NCBI RefSeq assembly: GCF_049800835.1
Contig: NZ_JBNAFU010000007.1
Span: forward strand, 62,001 to 126,000
Direction of reading: 5' to 3'
Source: Dinoroseobacter sp049800835
GTDB lineage: Bacteria > Pseudomonadota > Alphaproteobacteria > Rhodobacterales > Rhodobacteraceae
DNA length: 64,000 nt
The position numbers and the translations under genes are program-made. The notes beneath the pieces are model-generated. The model ran no database searches. It was not told the origin of the DNA and saw only the letters and a list, made by a program, of their open reading frames with translations. Below are positions 43,662 through 52,232 of the stretch, piece after piece (position 1 is the stretch's first letter; each line of letters begins with the position of its first letter).

Positions 43662-44606
43662 TCACTCCCACTCCATCTCCTCATAGACCCGGCCCGCGTT
43701 TTTCGTGGCCAATTCCTCGAACGTGTCGAGATGCGCGTATGGGCTCTGGTCCACGTAATAGGCCTCGGTCAGATCCCCGCCCGCGTCGATATGAGCGCGT
43801 ATCTGGCCGCGCAGGTAAACGAGGTAATCATGCGTATAGCGCCGCACCTGCGCCATGTTTGTCGGATGCCCATGCCCGGGGATCACGTAGACCGCCCCCA
43901 GGGGTTCGAATGCGGTCTCCCAGGTCTCCACCCAATCGGCGGTCACCGTATCGCCGAAGATCGGCGGCATACGCTCGTGAAACGCCATGTCTCCTGCGAT
44001 CACCAGTTGCTGCTCGGGCAGCCAGACCTGCGTGTCGCCCGGGCTGTGTGCCGGGCCCAGATACAGCACCTCGATGCGCATTTCGCCCAGTTCGATCACC
44101 TCCCGCTCCTCGAACGTGCGGGTGGGGGCGACCAACCGCGTTCCTTCGGCACGGTCCCGGTTATACCGACGCATCACCTCCAGGATCTGCGGGCCATACT
44201 CCGCGAACTCCGCCGCCGCATCTACATGAGCCAGAATCTCCACCCCCTGATCCACCCAGTACGAATTACCAAGCATCGCGTGGCCCTGCCCGTTTTCATT
44301 GATCACCAGTACCACCGGCTGGTCGGTCACGGTCTTGATCTCGGCATGGAGTGCCTCGGCCAGTTGCGCCGAAGCCCCCCCGTTGATCACGACAACACCC
44401 GCCCCGGTCACCAGAAAGCTCAGATTGTTGTTGTGACCTGCATTCTCATAGGTCGGCGGCGCGGTGGCCCCTATGGCGGACCAGACATGCGGGATCACCT
44501 CCACCGGTTTTGAGTAAAGCGGACTTTGGGGGTACTGGTCGGGGATGTCTTCGCTGGCCAGGGCCGGAACCGCAGCAAGCATCAGTGCCGCAAGGGAAAT
44601 ACGCAT
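43662..44606 (-). CDS. Secreted metallo-beta-lactamase-fold protein with altered HxHxDH motif
   Basis: 314 aa with a Sec signal (RISLAALMLAAVPALAS). The MBL-fold glycine-rich core is present, with downstream motifs GPAHSPGDTQVWLPEQQLVIAGDM and YVIPGHGHPTNMA that supply metal ligands. At the position of the usual H-x-H-x-D-H it reads VINENGQGHAMLG, so the first two histidines and the Asp are replaced. It may bind one metal only or none. Similarity to SoxH-like/quinoprotein-relay periplasmic proteins is suggested by length and context, not proven. Confidence 0.84.
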   Translation of the reverse strand: MRISLAALMLAAVPALASEDIPDQYPQSPLYSKPVEVIPHVWSAIGATAPPTYENAGHNNNLSFLVTGAGVVVINGGASAQLAEALHAEIKTVTDQPVVLVINENGQGHAMLGNSYWVDQGVEILAHVDAAAEFAEYGPQILEVMRRYNRDRAEGTRLVAPTRTFEEREVIELGEMRIEVLYLGPAHSPGDTQVWLPEQQLVIAGDMAFHERMPPIFGDTVTADWVETWETAFEPLGAVYVIPGHGHPTNMAQVRRYTHDYLVYLRGQIRAHIDAGGDLTEAYYVDQSPYAHLDTFEELATKNAGRVYEEMEWE

Positions 44607-44721
44607 GGATGTCTCCTCCTGATCAATACATTCCTCTTTTTGAATGTAATGTCCAGTTCAATCGCGCGCCCGGCCATCGTGTCGCCATATTCGCCCGGCA
44701 AGCTGCCAACCGAGGACGCGT

Positions 44722-45285
44722 ATGATGGCCCCGTTAACCATATATCCCGACCGCAGATACCTGTTCTGGCTGACGCTTGCCTGCATTCCGGTCGTCCTGA
44801 TCCTGCTGGCCGGCGCCGCGCTGACCTTCGTATTCGGGCTCGACGCGGGCGGCAAAGACCCCTTGCCGCCTATGGCGCTTTTCCTGTTCGCCATGACGGT
44901 GATCTTCGGCGTTTTCATGGCCGCTGGCTTGGGGTGGATGGTCGCGCGCCTGCGTAACCCCGGCCCCGCCCTATCGATCGAGGATCGCGGCATCCGCTTG
45001 CTGGACCGCCCGCCTCTCAGCCTTGCCAAGCGTCCGGTTTTCCTGCCGTGGGTCGATATCGCGGTGTTGCGGTTCGAGCGCGCCAGCCACGGCGCGCGGA
45101 CCCTGCAGATCAAGACACGCGCGGGCCAGACCCACCGGGTCATCGCCAGCACGCTCAATACCGATCTTCAAGTCCTTCAAGACGTCTGTCTCGACCGCGC
45201 AAGGACCGCGGGCCTGATCGGTACATCCACGAGGCGCGGGGTCTTTCCGGTCGCATGCACCGAATGGCGGCTCGCCCCGACCTGA
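44722..45285 (+). CDS. Membrane protein of unknown function, two TM helices
   Basis: 187 aa; GAGGA precedes the ATG (a second ATG is the next codon). Two hydrophobic helices (LFWLTLACIPVVLILLAGAALTFVFG, and ALFLFAMTVIFGVFMAAGLGWMV) sit in the first 75 residues. The rest is a soluble domain with a PH-like strand pattern (DRGIRLLDRPPLSLAKR, FLPWVDIAVLRFERA, HRVIASTLNTDLQVLQD). No family can be named. It is followed by kynureninase. Confidence 0.7.
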   Translation: MMAPLTIYPDRRYLFWLTLACIPVVLILLAGAALTFVFGLDAGGKDPLPPMALFLFAMTVIFGVFMAAGLGWMVARLRNPGPALSIEDRGIRLLDRPPLSLAKRPVFLPWVDIAVLRFERASHGARTLQIKTRAGQTHRVIASTLNTDLQVLQDVCLDRARTAGLIGTSTRRGVFPVACTEWRLAPT

Positions 45286-45325
45286 GGCGCTTGCGTCCCG
45301 CCCCGTGCTGCGCGATGCATCGGAC

Positions 45326-46510
45326 ATGACCAGGACACGTGCGCTTTTCGATCTGCCCGACGGGGTGACGTATCTGGACGGCAATTCGCTCGGACCGTTG
45401 CCGAAGGCCGCCCGTGACCGCGTCGCACGCACAGTGACCGACGAGTGGGGCACGCAGCTGATCGGCGGTTGGAACGAGGTCGGATGGATGGACCAGCCCG
45501 CCCGTCTCGGCGACCGGATCGCGCCACTGATCGGTGCGGCCACGGGCAGCGTCGTCGTGGGCGAAACGCTGTCGATCCGCATGTTCCAATGCCTTGCCGC
45601 AGCCCTGAGCCTACGCCCTGACAGACACATGATCCTGTCGGATACGGGGAACTTTCCATCTGACCTTTACGTGGCGCAGGGGCTGATCAGCACGCTGGGT
45701 CAGCCCCATTCCCTGTGCACGGTGGCCCCACAGGACGTTGAGGCCGCGCTCGGCCCGCATGTCGCCGTGCTGATGTTGACGGAGGTGGATTATCGCACTG
45801 GCCGCCGTCACGATATGGCCCGTCTGACCCGCGCCGCTCACGATGCGGGCGCGGTCGTGATATGGGACCTTGCGCACTCGACCGGGGCCGTGCCGGTCGA
45901 TCTGACCGCGTGCGGTGCAGAGTTCGCGGCAGGCTGCACGTACAAGTACCTCAATGGCGGGCCCGGCGCGCCTGCATTCCTCTACGCCCGACCGGATGTC
46001 TCGGGTGACATTGCACCAGTTCTTGCCGGGTGGCTCGGGCACGCTGCCCCGTTCGCGTTCGACCCGGCCTTTGCGCCGGCGCCCGGCGTTGCGCGGTTCC
46101 GCGTCGGAACGCCGCCGGTCCTGCAAATGGCCGCGCTGGAGGCTGCGTTGGACGTGTTCGACACTGTGGATATCAGCGACCTCCACGCGCGGGCCTGCGC
46201 GCTGGCGGACCGCCTGGCCGCGGGGTTCCAGCGCGCCTGTCCCGACCTGAGACGCCTCACACCACGGGCCCCGGAGGCGCGCGGCAGCCAGATTTCATTC
46301 ACGCATCCCGACGGCTACGCACTGGTACAGGCCCTGATCAGCCAGGGCGTGATCGGCGATTTCCGCGCCCCGGACATCCTGCGGTTCGGCATCGCGCCGC
46401 TCTACAACACCCAAGCCGATATTGACACCGCCATCGAAGCCTTCGCGCACATCATCGCGAACCGTCTCTGGGACGATCCGGCCTACAGGCGCCGCAAAGC
46501 CGTAACCTGA
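45326..46510 (+). CDS. kynU: Kynureninase
   Basis: 394 aa from ATG 45326; an in-frame GTG at 45305 is an alternative. It is a PLP enzyme that cleaves kynurenine to anthranilate and alanine (or 3-hydroxykynurenine) in tryptophan breakdown. Signatures are PDGVTYLDGNSLGPLP, GETLSIRMFQCLAAAL, DTGNFPSDLYVAQGL, VIWDLAHSTGAVPVDL and the PLP lysine in GCTYKYLNGGPGAP. It follows the membrane protein by 40 bp. Confidence 0.94.
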   Translation: MTRTRALFDLPDGVTYLDGNSLGPLPKAARDRVARTVTDEWGTQLIGGWNEVGWMDQPARLGDRIAPLIGAATGSVVVGETLSIRMFQCLAAALSLRPDRHMILSDTGNFPSDLYVAQGLISTLGQPHSLCTVAPQDVEAALGPHVAVLMLTEVDYRTGRRHDMARLTRAAHDAGAVVIWDLAHSTGAVPVDLTACGAEFAAGCTYKYLNGGPGAPAFLYARPDVSGDIAPVLAGWLGHAAPFAFDPAFAPAPGVARFRVGTPPVLQMAALEAALDVFDTVDISDLHARACALADRLAAGFQRACPDLRRLTPRAPEARGSQISFTHPDGYALVQALISQGVIGDFRAPDILRFGIAPLYNTQADIDTAIEAFAHIIANRLWDDPAYRRRKAVT

Positions 46511-46558
46511 TCCCGCGCAGCACCACCACTGCACGTAGCAGCCTCCGCGCGCGCTGGA

Positions 46559-47533
46559 TCAGTCATTCGGCGGACGCACGAGCAAACCTTGTCCCGTCGG
46601 AAGCGACAAAACGGATGTATTCCGCGCCTTGGCGAAATCTGTCATCGCGACGTGCTGAGCCTCGTAGCCGCGATAGTTGAAGTCATCCAGAACGACCATC
46701 GCCCCCGGGACCAGACGCGACCATAGAAACTCCATCGCCGCAATCTCCGGAGGCGCTGTGTTCATATCAATACTGGCAAAGGCGATCTGTTCGCTCGTAA
46801 TCTTGTCGAGTGTGCCCGGAACAGCGCCAACGACGATCTGGACATTCTTCCATTCCGCAAAATTCTCGCGAACGGCGCTAACATCGTCCGTATACAGGCC
46901 GCTTTCAAAGTGTTTGCGATTTCGATCCTCGGCACCGGGGTCATTCTTCTCTGAACTGACCCCGGTTGTGTCGATACCGGCAAAGGTGTCGAGCAGCCAG
47001 AACGTCCTGTCCAGGTCGTTCCACTTCAAATCGTGCATGATCGAGGAACTCAAGAACCCCTTGTTCACGCCACACTCGACGAAATCACCGGGCAACTTGA
47101 CCGCACAGCGGGCCGCCCAAAGCCCGACATGCACGCGCCAGTGCCAATTGTAGTCTTGCCCGCCAGTCGCTTTCACACCCCGCGCATAGGCATCCTGAAA
47201 GGCCGGGTCGTCTTGAAAACTGGTGTTGTGGATCGTGATCAACCCGTCCTGCATGTAATTCGGGCGGTAATGGCGGTTTTCGTTCTCGCCGACATTCAGA
47301 AAATGGTGTGTCGCATCGACCTTCGCGGCGGCGACATCCCTATTCAGCGCAAGATACATGGCTGGATCAAAATCGTCCGGTACGCCTGCGCGATGCCCCC
47401 CCGGGCCAAGCGCCGGGTCGCCAAGATGGGCGGCAATCCGGTGCAGGGCGTCAGTTTGGGCGGCAAGATGCTCTTCCTGTCGCGCCATGGACTGTTTGAG
47501 TTTCGCAATGGACGCTTTTGCGCGTTTGAACAT
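46559..47533 (-). CDS. TylF-type class I methyltransferase with N-terminal extension
   Basis: 324 aa. An N-terminal amphipathic helix (about 1-38, coiled-coil-like) and a segment FDPAMYLALNRDVAAAKVDA followed by HHFLNVGENENRHY (about 54-92) form a motif also seen beside glycosyltransferases and secreted enzymes. The methyltransferase part (about 130-324) matches the TylF/MycF family: FVECGVNKGFLSSSIMHDL, LLDTFAGIDTTG, IDMNTAPPEIAAMEFLWSRL and GAMVVLDDFNYRGY. The Asp/His metal site typical of this group is retained. Such enzymes O-methylate sugars; the target is unknown. Confidence 0.84.
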   Translation of the reverse strand: MFKRAKASIAKLKQSMARQEEHLAAQTDALHRIAAHLGDPALGPGGHRAGVPDDFDPAMYLALNRDVAAAKVDATHHFLNVGENENRHYRPNYMQDGLITIHNTSFQDDPAFQDAYARGVKATGGQDYNWHWRVHVGLWAARCAVKLPGDFVECGVNKGFLSSSIMHDLKWNDLDRTFWLLDTFAGIDTTGVSSEKNDPGAEDRNRKHFESGLYTDDVSAVRENFAEWKNVQIVVGAVPGTLDKITSEQIAFASIDMNTAPPEIAAMEFLWSRLVPGAMVVLDDFNYRGYEAQHVAMTDFAKARNTSVLSLPTGQGLLVRPPND

Positions 47534-47663
47534 GTCCCGACTTCTCCGTTGGCTTGCGCTGCAGCCTCTATCCTATTTTTCCGGGTTGCCCAGCAGGTTT
47601 CTGGCCAGGCACGAAGCAAGGCGCGTGCACTGACCCGTCGACCTGCTTGTCCAACCGCACGCG

Positions 47664-48347
47664 CTAGGCGATCCGTGCATAGTCTGGCGCCAGCAGGTGC
47701 AGGGGCGCCTCGTCTTCCTCGATCTCCGGGAAGCGGCCGATCGGATCGCGGAACCAGTTGTCGGTCTCATCATCGTTCACGGTCGACACCTCGCCGATCA
47801 AAACGTCGCCCCCCTCGCCCCAGAACGCGTGCCAGTCACCCGGCATCAGGGTCACGCTTTCTCCGGGGGCCAGGTGCAGCACTTCGCCCGCCGAAAACGC
47901 GCGCCGCACGCCGTCGCAATACACGACGCCGCCCGCGTTTGCGTCAAAGCTGCCATCCTCCGCCGCGCCGAAGAGCTCGATCGCGAGCGTCGCGCCGCCG
48001 CGATTGATGATATCCTCGGCCTTCAGGTAGTGCCGGTGCATCGGACTGATCTGGTTCTGGCGCGAGATCATGATCTTTTCCGCATAACACATCCCGCCGC
48101 CCGCCTTCAGGTCGGCCTGCCGCCCGTTGCGCACGGTGAACAGGAACAGGCCCAGATCGGCAAATCGCCCCTGTCCGTAATCGGTGATGTCCCATCCCAG
48201 CCGCGCCTCCAGCAGCGGGCCGATGGCCGGGCGGTGCGCCGCAAACTCCTGCGGGGACCAGAACGCAAACGGCGGCAGGACGAATCCGTGCTGTGCGATA
48301 AACGCAGCCCCCTCGCGCAGGATCTCGTTGATCTCGGATCGTTTCAT
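47664..48347 (-). CDS. D-lyxose/D-mannose isomerase-like cupin
   Basis: 227 aa; AGGAGG precedes the ATG. The cupin fold has metal residues in QISPMHRHYLKAEDIINRGG and the later VTLMPGDWHAFWGEG, and the N-terminal FVLPPFAFWSPQEFAAHRP, all matching the D-lyxose isomerase family (mannose/xylulose-type aldose-ketose isomerisation). It is in the leftward gene run from glcB to the TylF gene. Confidence 0.86.
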   Translation of the reverse strand: MKRSEINEILREGAAFIAQHGFVLPPFAFWSPQEFAAHRPAIGPLLEARLGWDITDYGQGRFADLGLFLFTVRNGRQADLKAGGGMCYAEKIMISRQNQISPMHRHYLKAEDIINRGGATLAIELFGAAEDGSFDANAGGVVYCDGVRRAFSAGEVLHLAPGESVTLMPGDWHAFWGEGGDVLIGEVSTVNDDETDNWFRDPIGRFPEIEEDEAPLHLLAPDYARIA

Positions 48348-48386
48348 TTCGGCCCTCCTGTCCCGGTCGGGGAAGGCTTAGCCGAT

Positions 48387-49166
48387 TCACGCTGATAGCG
48401 CTACCGCGTGCGGGCGGCGACCTTCGGACCAGGCACGCACAGCCTCGCCAAAGGCGGTGAACAGCGGGCGCGAAACGGGATCGTTCTCGGCATTCCATTC
48501 GGGGTGCCACTGTACCGATAGGGTGAAGCCGGGCGCATCGGCGATATAGATCGCCTCGGGGGTGCCGTCATCGGCATACCCGTCAACCACCACACGCGGT
48601 CCCGGCGTCTCGATCCCCTGCCCGTGCAGGGTGTTGGTCATCACCTCCGTCGCGCCCAGAACCCGCGCGAACGGGCCGCCTTCGCTCAGGGTGACGCGCT
48701 GACGGATTTCGAACTTCTCCTCCAGCGTGCCATCGGGGGGCATCCGGTGGTTGAAACGGCCAGGTATCTCGCGAATTTCGGGGTGCAGCGTGCCCCCCAT
48801 GGCCACATTCACCTCCTGAAACCCGCGGCACAGGCCCAGAAACGGCTGGCCACGCTCCACACAGGCGCGGATCAGGGGCAGCGTGACACTGTCACGTGCG
48901 CGGTCGAACGTGCCATGCTTGTCGGTGGGCTGATGGCCGTACTCCTCCGGATGCACGTTGGCGCGCGCACCGGGCAGGATGAACCCGTCGCACACCTCCA
49001 GCAGATCGTCGACGGACACGAGGCTTGGGTCAGACGGCACGATCATCGGGGTTCCGCCTACCACAGAGGCCACAGCGCAGGAGTTCGACAGCCCCGCCGC
49101 GTGGGCGGGATACTCATCGTTGATCAGGTACGAGTTTCCGATGATTCCGACGACGGGCCGTGCCAT
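48387..49166 (-). CDS. puuD: Class I glutamine-amidotransferase-like hydrolase (PuuD type)
   Basis: 259 aa. It shows the PuuD/GATase1 catalytic triad region: FLGLCRGFQEVNVAMGG (nucleophilic Cys), and VQWHPEWNAEND (His-x-Glu). DGFILPGARANVHP and TLHPEIREIPGRFNH are family segments. PuuD removes the gamma-glutamyl group from gamma-Glu-GABA in putrescine catabolism; no other puu genes are seen nearby, so a role on another gamma-glutamyl compound is possible. Confidence 0.88.
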   Translation of the reverse strand: MARPVVGIIGNSYLINDEYPAHAAGLSNSCAVASVVGGTPMIVPSDPSLVSVDDLLEVCDGFILPGARANVHPEEYGHQPTDKHGTFDRARDSVTLPLIRACVERGQPFLGLCRGFQEVNVAMGGTLHPEIREIPGRFNHRMPPDGTLEEKFEIRQRVTLSEGGPFARVLGATEVMTNTLHGQGIETPGPRVVVDGYADDGTPEAIYIADAPGFTLSVQWHPEWNAENDPVSRPLFTAFGEAVRAWSEGRRPHAVALSA

Positions 49167-49270
49167 GCAAACCTTACTGGGTGAGTGTCGTTAACATGTC
49201 GTATATACCCAGCGAACCCGACACGGTCGAGAGACCCTTGCGCGCAGGCCCCTCGCCGTTTGCGCACAAC

Positions 49271-49693
49271 TCAGGAAACGCCGATCAAACCCGCTTTCTC
49301 GATCCCGGCCAGAGCTGCCGCCGCATCGTTTTCGGAGGTGTCGCCCGTGACACCGACCGCGCCGACGATCGCACCGCGTTTGTCCTTGACCAGAACCCCG
49401 CCCTGCACCGGCACCACCTTGCCGTCGAACGCGCCGTTCATGGCTGCCATGAAATACCCCTGCGCCTCCGCGCGTGCGTTCAGCGCCGAGCCCGGCAGGC
49501 CGAGCATGATGCAGCCGTACGCCTTGCCGCGCGCGATCTCGAACCGGCCGGGGCTTGCGCCATCCTCACGTTCCATCGCGATCAGATGACCGCCCGCGTC
49601 CAGCACGGCGACCGTCAGGGGGTTGAGTTCCATCTCATGGCCCTTGGCAAGCGTGCCCTTGATGATGGTCCGCGCCTTGCGAATATTGATCAT
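49271..49693 (-). CDS. GlcG/HbpS-family protein
   Basis: 140 aa; GAGGAAA precedes the ATG. The family alpha-beta core is clear: LTVAVLDAGGHLIAMEREDGA, GRFEIARGKAYGCIMLG, and VQGGVLVKDKRGAIVGAVGVTGD. Such proteins occur beside glycolate/malate synthase genes and in haem-binding HbpS. It lies 64 bp after malate synthase G and so may assist glyoxylate metabolism. Confidence 0.9.
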   Translation of the reverse strand: MINIRKARTIIKGTLAKGHEMELNPLTVAVLDAGGHLIAMEREDGASPGRFEIARGKAYGCIMLGLPGSALNARAEAQGYFMAAMNGAFDGKVVPVQGGVLVKDKRGAIVGAVGVTGDTSENDAAAALAGIEKAGLIGVS

Positions 49694-49757
49694 TGCTGTT
49701 TCCTCGGTATGGCGCGGGTGGGCCGGAACCCTCCCGCTGGATGTGTTTCTTGGGGGG

Positions 49758-51914
49758 TCAGGCCGCGGCTTGCGCGCGCAGCTTTTCCTTCAGCTCAAGC
49801 CGCCGCGCATGAAGCACCGGTTCAGTATAGCCCGAGGGCAGTTCATGCCCTTTGAACACCAGATCGCAGGCCGCCTGGAACGCAACACCGTCAAACCCCG
49901 GCGCCATAGGCACGTAGACCGGATCCTCGGCGTTCTGGCGATCGACGACCTCTGCCATCCGGCGCATCGTGTCCATGACCTGATCTTCTGAAACGATATC
50001 GTGGTGCAGCCAGTTCGCGATGTGCTGCGAGCTGATCCGGCAGGTCGCACGATCCTCCATCAGGCCGACATCATTGATGTCCGGCACCTTGGAACACCCA
50101 ACACCCTGATCGATCCAGCGCACGACATACCCGAGGATGCCCTGAGCGTTGTTTTCGACTTCACGATTGATTTGCGCATCGGTCCATTTGCGGAAGGATG
50201 CGAGCGGGATCTCCAGCAAGCCGTCCACATGCGCGCGCCGCCCGCCGGCCTTCAATTTGGCCTGCACGGCAAACACATCGCAGCGATGATAATGCAGCGC
50301 GTGGAGCGTCGCCGCGGTCGGGCTTGGCACCCAGGCGCAATTCGCCCCGGCGCGCGGATGCTCGATCTTGGTGTCCAGCATATCGGCCATCTTGTCTGGG
50401 GCGGCCCACATGCCCTTGCCGATCTGCGCCTTGCCGGACAGCCCGCATTCCAGACCGATATCGACATTGCGGTTCTCGTAGGCGCTGATCCAGCCCTTGC
50501 GCTTGATGAAATCCTTGCGGCTGAATGGCCCCGCCTCCATCGAGGTGTGAATCTCGTCGCCTGTCCGGTCGAGGAACCCCGTGTTGATGAACGCCACCCG
50601 CGATTTCGCCGCGCGAATACACTCCTTGAGGTTGACGGAGGTGCGGCGCTCTTCGTCCATGATGCCGATCTTGACGGTATTCTGCGGCAGACCGAGTGCG
50701 GCCTCCACCGCCGTGAAGGTGTCATCGGCGAAGGCAACCTCGTCGGGACCGTGCATCTTGGGTTTCACAACATAAACCGACCCCTTGACCGAGTTGCCAC
50801 CATCCCGTTTCAGATCGTGCATCGCGATGAGCGTGGTGATCATCGCGTCCATCAGTCCCTCGTAGACCTCCTGCCCCTCGGCATCGAGGATCGCGGGGTT
50901 GGTCATCAGATGCCCGACATTGCGCACCAGCAGCAACGCGCGCCCCTTGACGGTCAAATCAGTGCCATCGGGGGCGGTATAAACACGGTCGGGATTGAGC
51001 GCGCGCGTGATCGTCTTGCCGCCCTTTTCGAAGCTTTCCTCCAGATCGCCGCGCATCAGGCCTAACCAGTTCGAATAGGCCTGCACCTTGTCTTCGGCAT
51101 CCACGCACGCGACCGAGTCTTCGCAATCCATGATCGCGCTGACCGCGGCCTCCATCCGTACATCTGCAAGCCCGGCCTGATCACGTGCGCCGATGGGATG
51201 CGCGCGGTCGAAAACCAGTTCCACATGCAGCCCGTTGTTGACCAGCAGCACCGCATCCGGCGCCATCGCCTTGCCACGGAACCCGGCGAATTTCGACGGA
51301 TCCTCCAGCGGCAGGTCATCGGCCAGCAGCACGCCGTCCTTGACGTGGTAGCGGCGCACGTCCGAATGGCTCTTGCCCTTGACCGGGAACGCCTCGTCCA
51401 GAAAAGACCGTGCGCGGGCGACGACCCTGCCACCCCGACCGCGTTCATACCCGCCCGCGGGCGGCAGCGAGCCCATTGCATCCGTGCCATATAGCGCATC
51501 ATAGAGCGACCCCCACCGCGCATTCGCCGCGTTCAGTGCATAACGCGCATTGGTTATCGGCACCACGAGCTGTGGCCCGGGAACCGAGGCGAACTCCGGA
51601 TCGGTGTTGGTCGTCTCTATCTCGAAATGATCGCCCTCGGGCACCATGTAGCCGATGTCATAGAGTAATTGTTTGTACGCCTCGTGGTCATGGGGGCGGT
51701 CGCGATTGTCCCGGTGCCATGCGTCAATCGTGGCCTGCAAATCATCACGTCTGTCCAGCAGCGCCCGGTTTGTCGGGGTCTTGTCCGCCACCAGTTTGGC
51801 AAAGCCCGCCCAGAATGTCTCCGCACTGACATCGGTGCCCGGCAACGCCTGCGTCTCGATGAACTCCACCAACGGCTGCGCAACCTGCAACCCGCTCCGA
51901 TCCAGCCTGTCCAT
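49758..51914 (-). CDS. glcB: Malate synthase G
   Basis: 718 aa from ATG 51914 (GGGGAGG upstream). It condenses acetyl-CoA and glyoxylate to malate. Visible motifs: AVSAIMDCEDSVACVDAEDK, NVGHLMTNPAILDAEGQEV, VKPKMHGPDEVAFADDTF, VKIGIMDEERRTSVNLKECI (catalytic region), and GANCAWVPSPTAATLHALHYH. The monomer length is that of isoform G. It probably leads the leftward group with the glcG-like gene. Confidence 0.97.
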   Translation of the reverse strand: MDRLDRSGLQVAQPLVEFIETQALPGTDVSAETFWAGFAKLVADKTPTNRALLDRRDDLQATIDAWHRDNRDRPHDHEAYKQLLYDIGYMVPEGDHFEIETTNTDPEFASVPGPQLVVPITNARYALNAANARWGSLYDALYGTDAMGSLPPAGGYERGRGGRVVARARSFLDEAFPVKGKSHSDVRRYHVKDGVLLADDLPLEDPSKFAGFRGKAMAPDAVLLVNNGLHVELVFDRAHPIGARDQAGLADVRMEAAVSAIMDCEDSVACVDAEDKVQAYSNWLGLMRGDLEESFEKGGKTITRALNPDRVYTAPDGTDLTVKGRALLLVRNVGHLMTNPAILDAEGQEVYEGLMDAMITTLIAMHDLKRDGGNSVKGSVYVVKPKMHGPDEVAFADDTFTAVEAALGLPQNTVKIGIMDEERRTSVNLKECIRAAKSRVAFINTGFLDRTGDEIHTSMEAGPFSRKDFIKRKGWISAYENRNVDIGLECGLSGKAQIGKGMWAAPDKMADMLDTKIEHPRAGANCAWVPSPTAATLHALHYHRCDVFAVQAKLKAGGRRAHVDGLLEIPLASFRKWTDAQINREVENNAQGILGYVVRWIDQGVGCSKVPDINDVGLMEDRATCRISSQHIANWLHHDIVSEDQVMDTMRRMAEVVDRQNAEDPVYVPMAPGFDGVAFQAACDLVFKGHELPSGYTEPVLHARRLELKEKLRAQAAA

Positions 51915-52061
51915 GACGGCCTCCCCGATTTGTTCCGCGCCCGCACGCGCGGGCGGTATACCACTGCGCACAGCGATTATGGAAAAGGTTTCCGATAGGC
52001 AACAGCAGATCGCGAAATTGGTCTCAAATTCCGACCAAAACCCGGCCCGACTGCAACAAAG

Positions 52062-52232
52062 TTACCCCCGGGAGGAGGATTGACCCGACCCGCGCCCGGT
52101 TTTGCGGCACCGCTCGGAACAATATTTCACCTGCTCCCAATCGCGTGCCCACTTCTTGCGCCACGTAAAGGACAGCCCGCAGGCGGCACAGGTCTTGCTC
52201 GGCAGGTCGGATTTGCGGCGCATCTTGGCCAT
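52062..52232 (-). CDS. DUF2256 zinc-ribbon-like small protein
   Basis: 56 aa. The text MAKMRRKSDLPSKTCAACG and later SFTWRKKWARDWEQVKYCS, then ERCR, is the DUF2256 pattern with paired cysteines (C-x2-C and C-x3-C). The start overlaps the photolyase stop (TGATG), so the two are co-translated. DUF2256 genes often sit beside photolyase/cryptochrome genes. The molecular role is unknown. Confidence 0.82.
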   Translation of the reverse strand: MAKMRRKSDLPSKTCAACGLSFTWRKKWARDWEQVKYCSERCRKTGRGSGQSSSRG

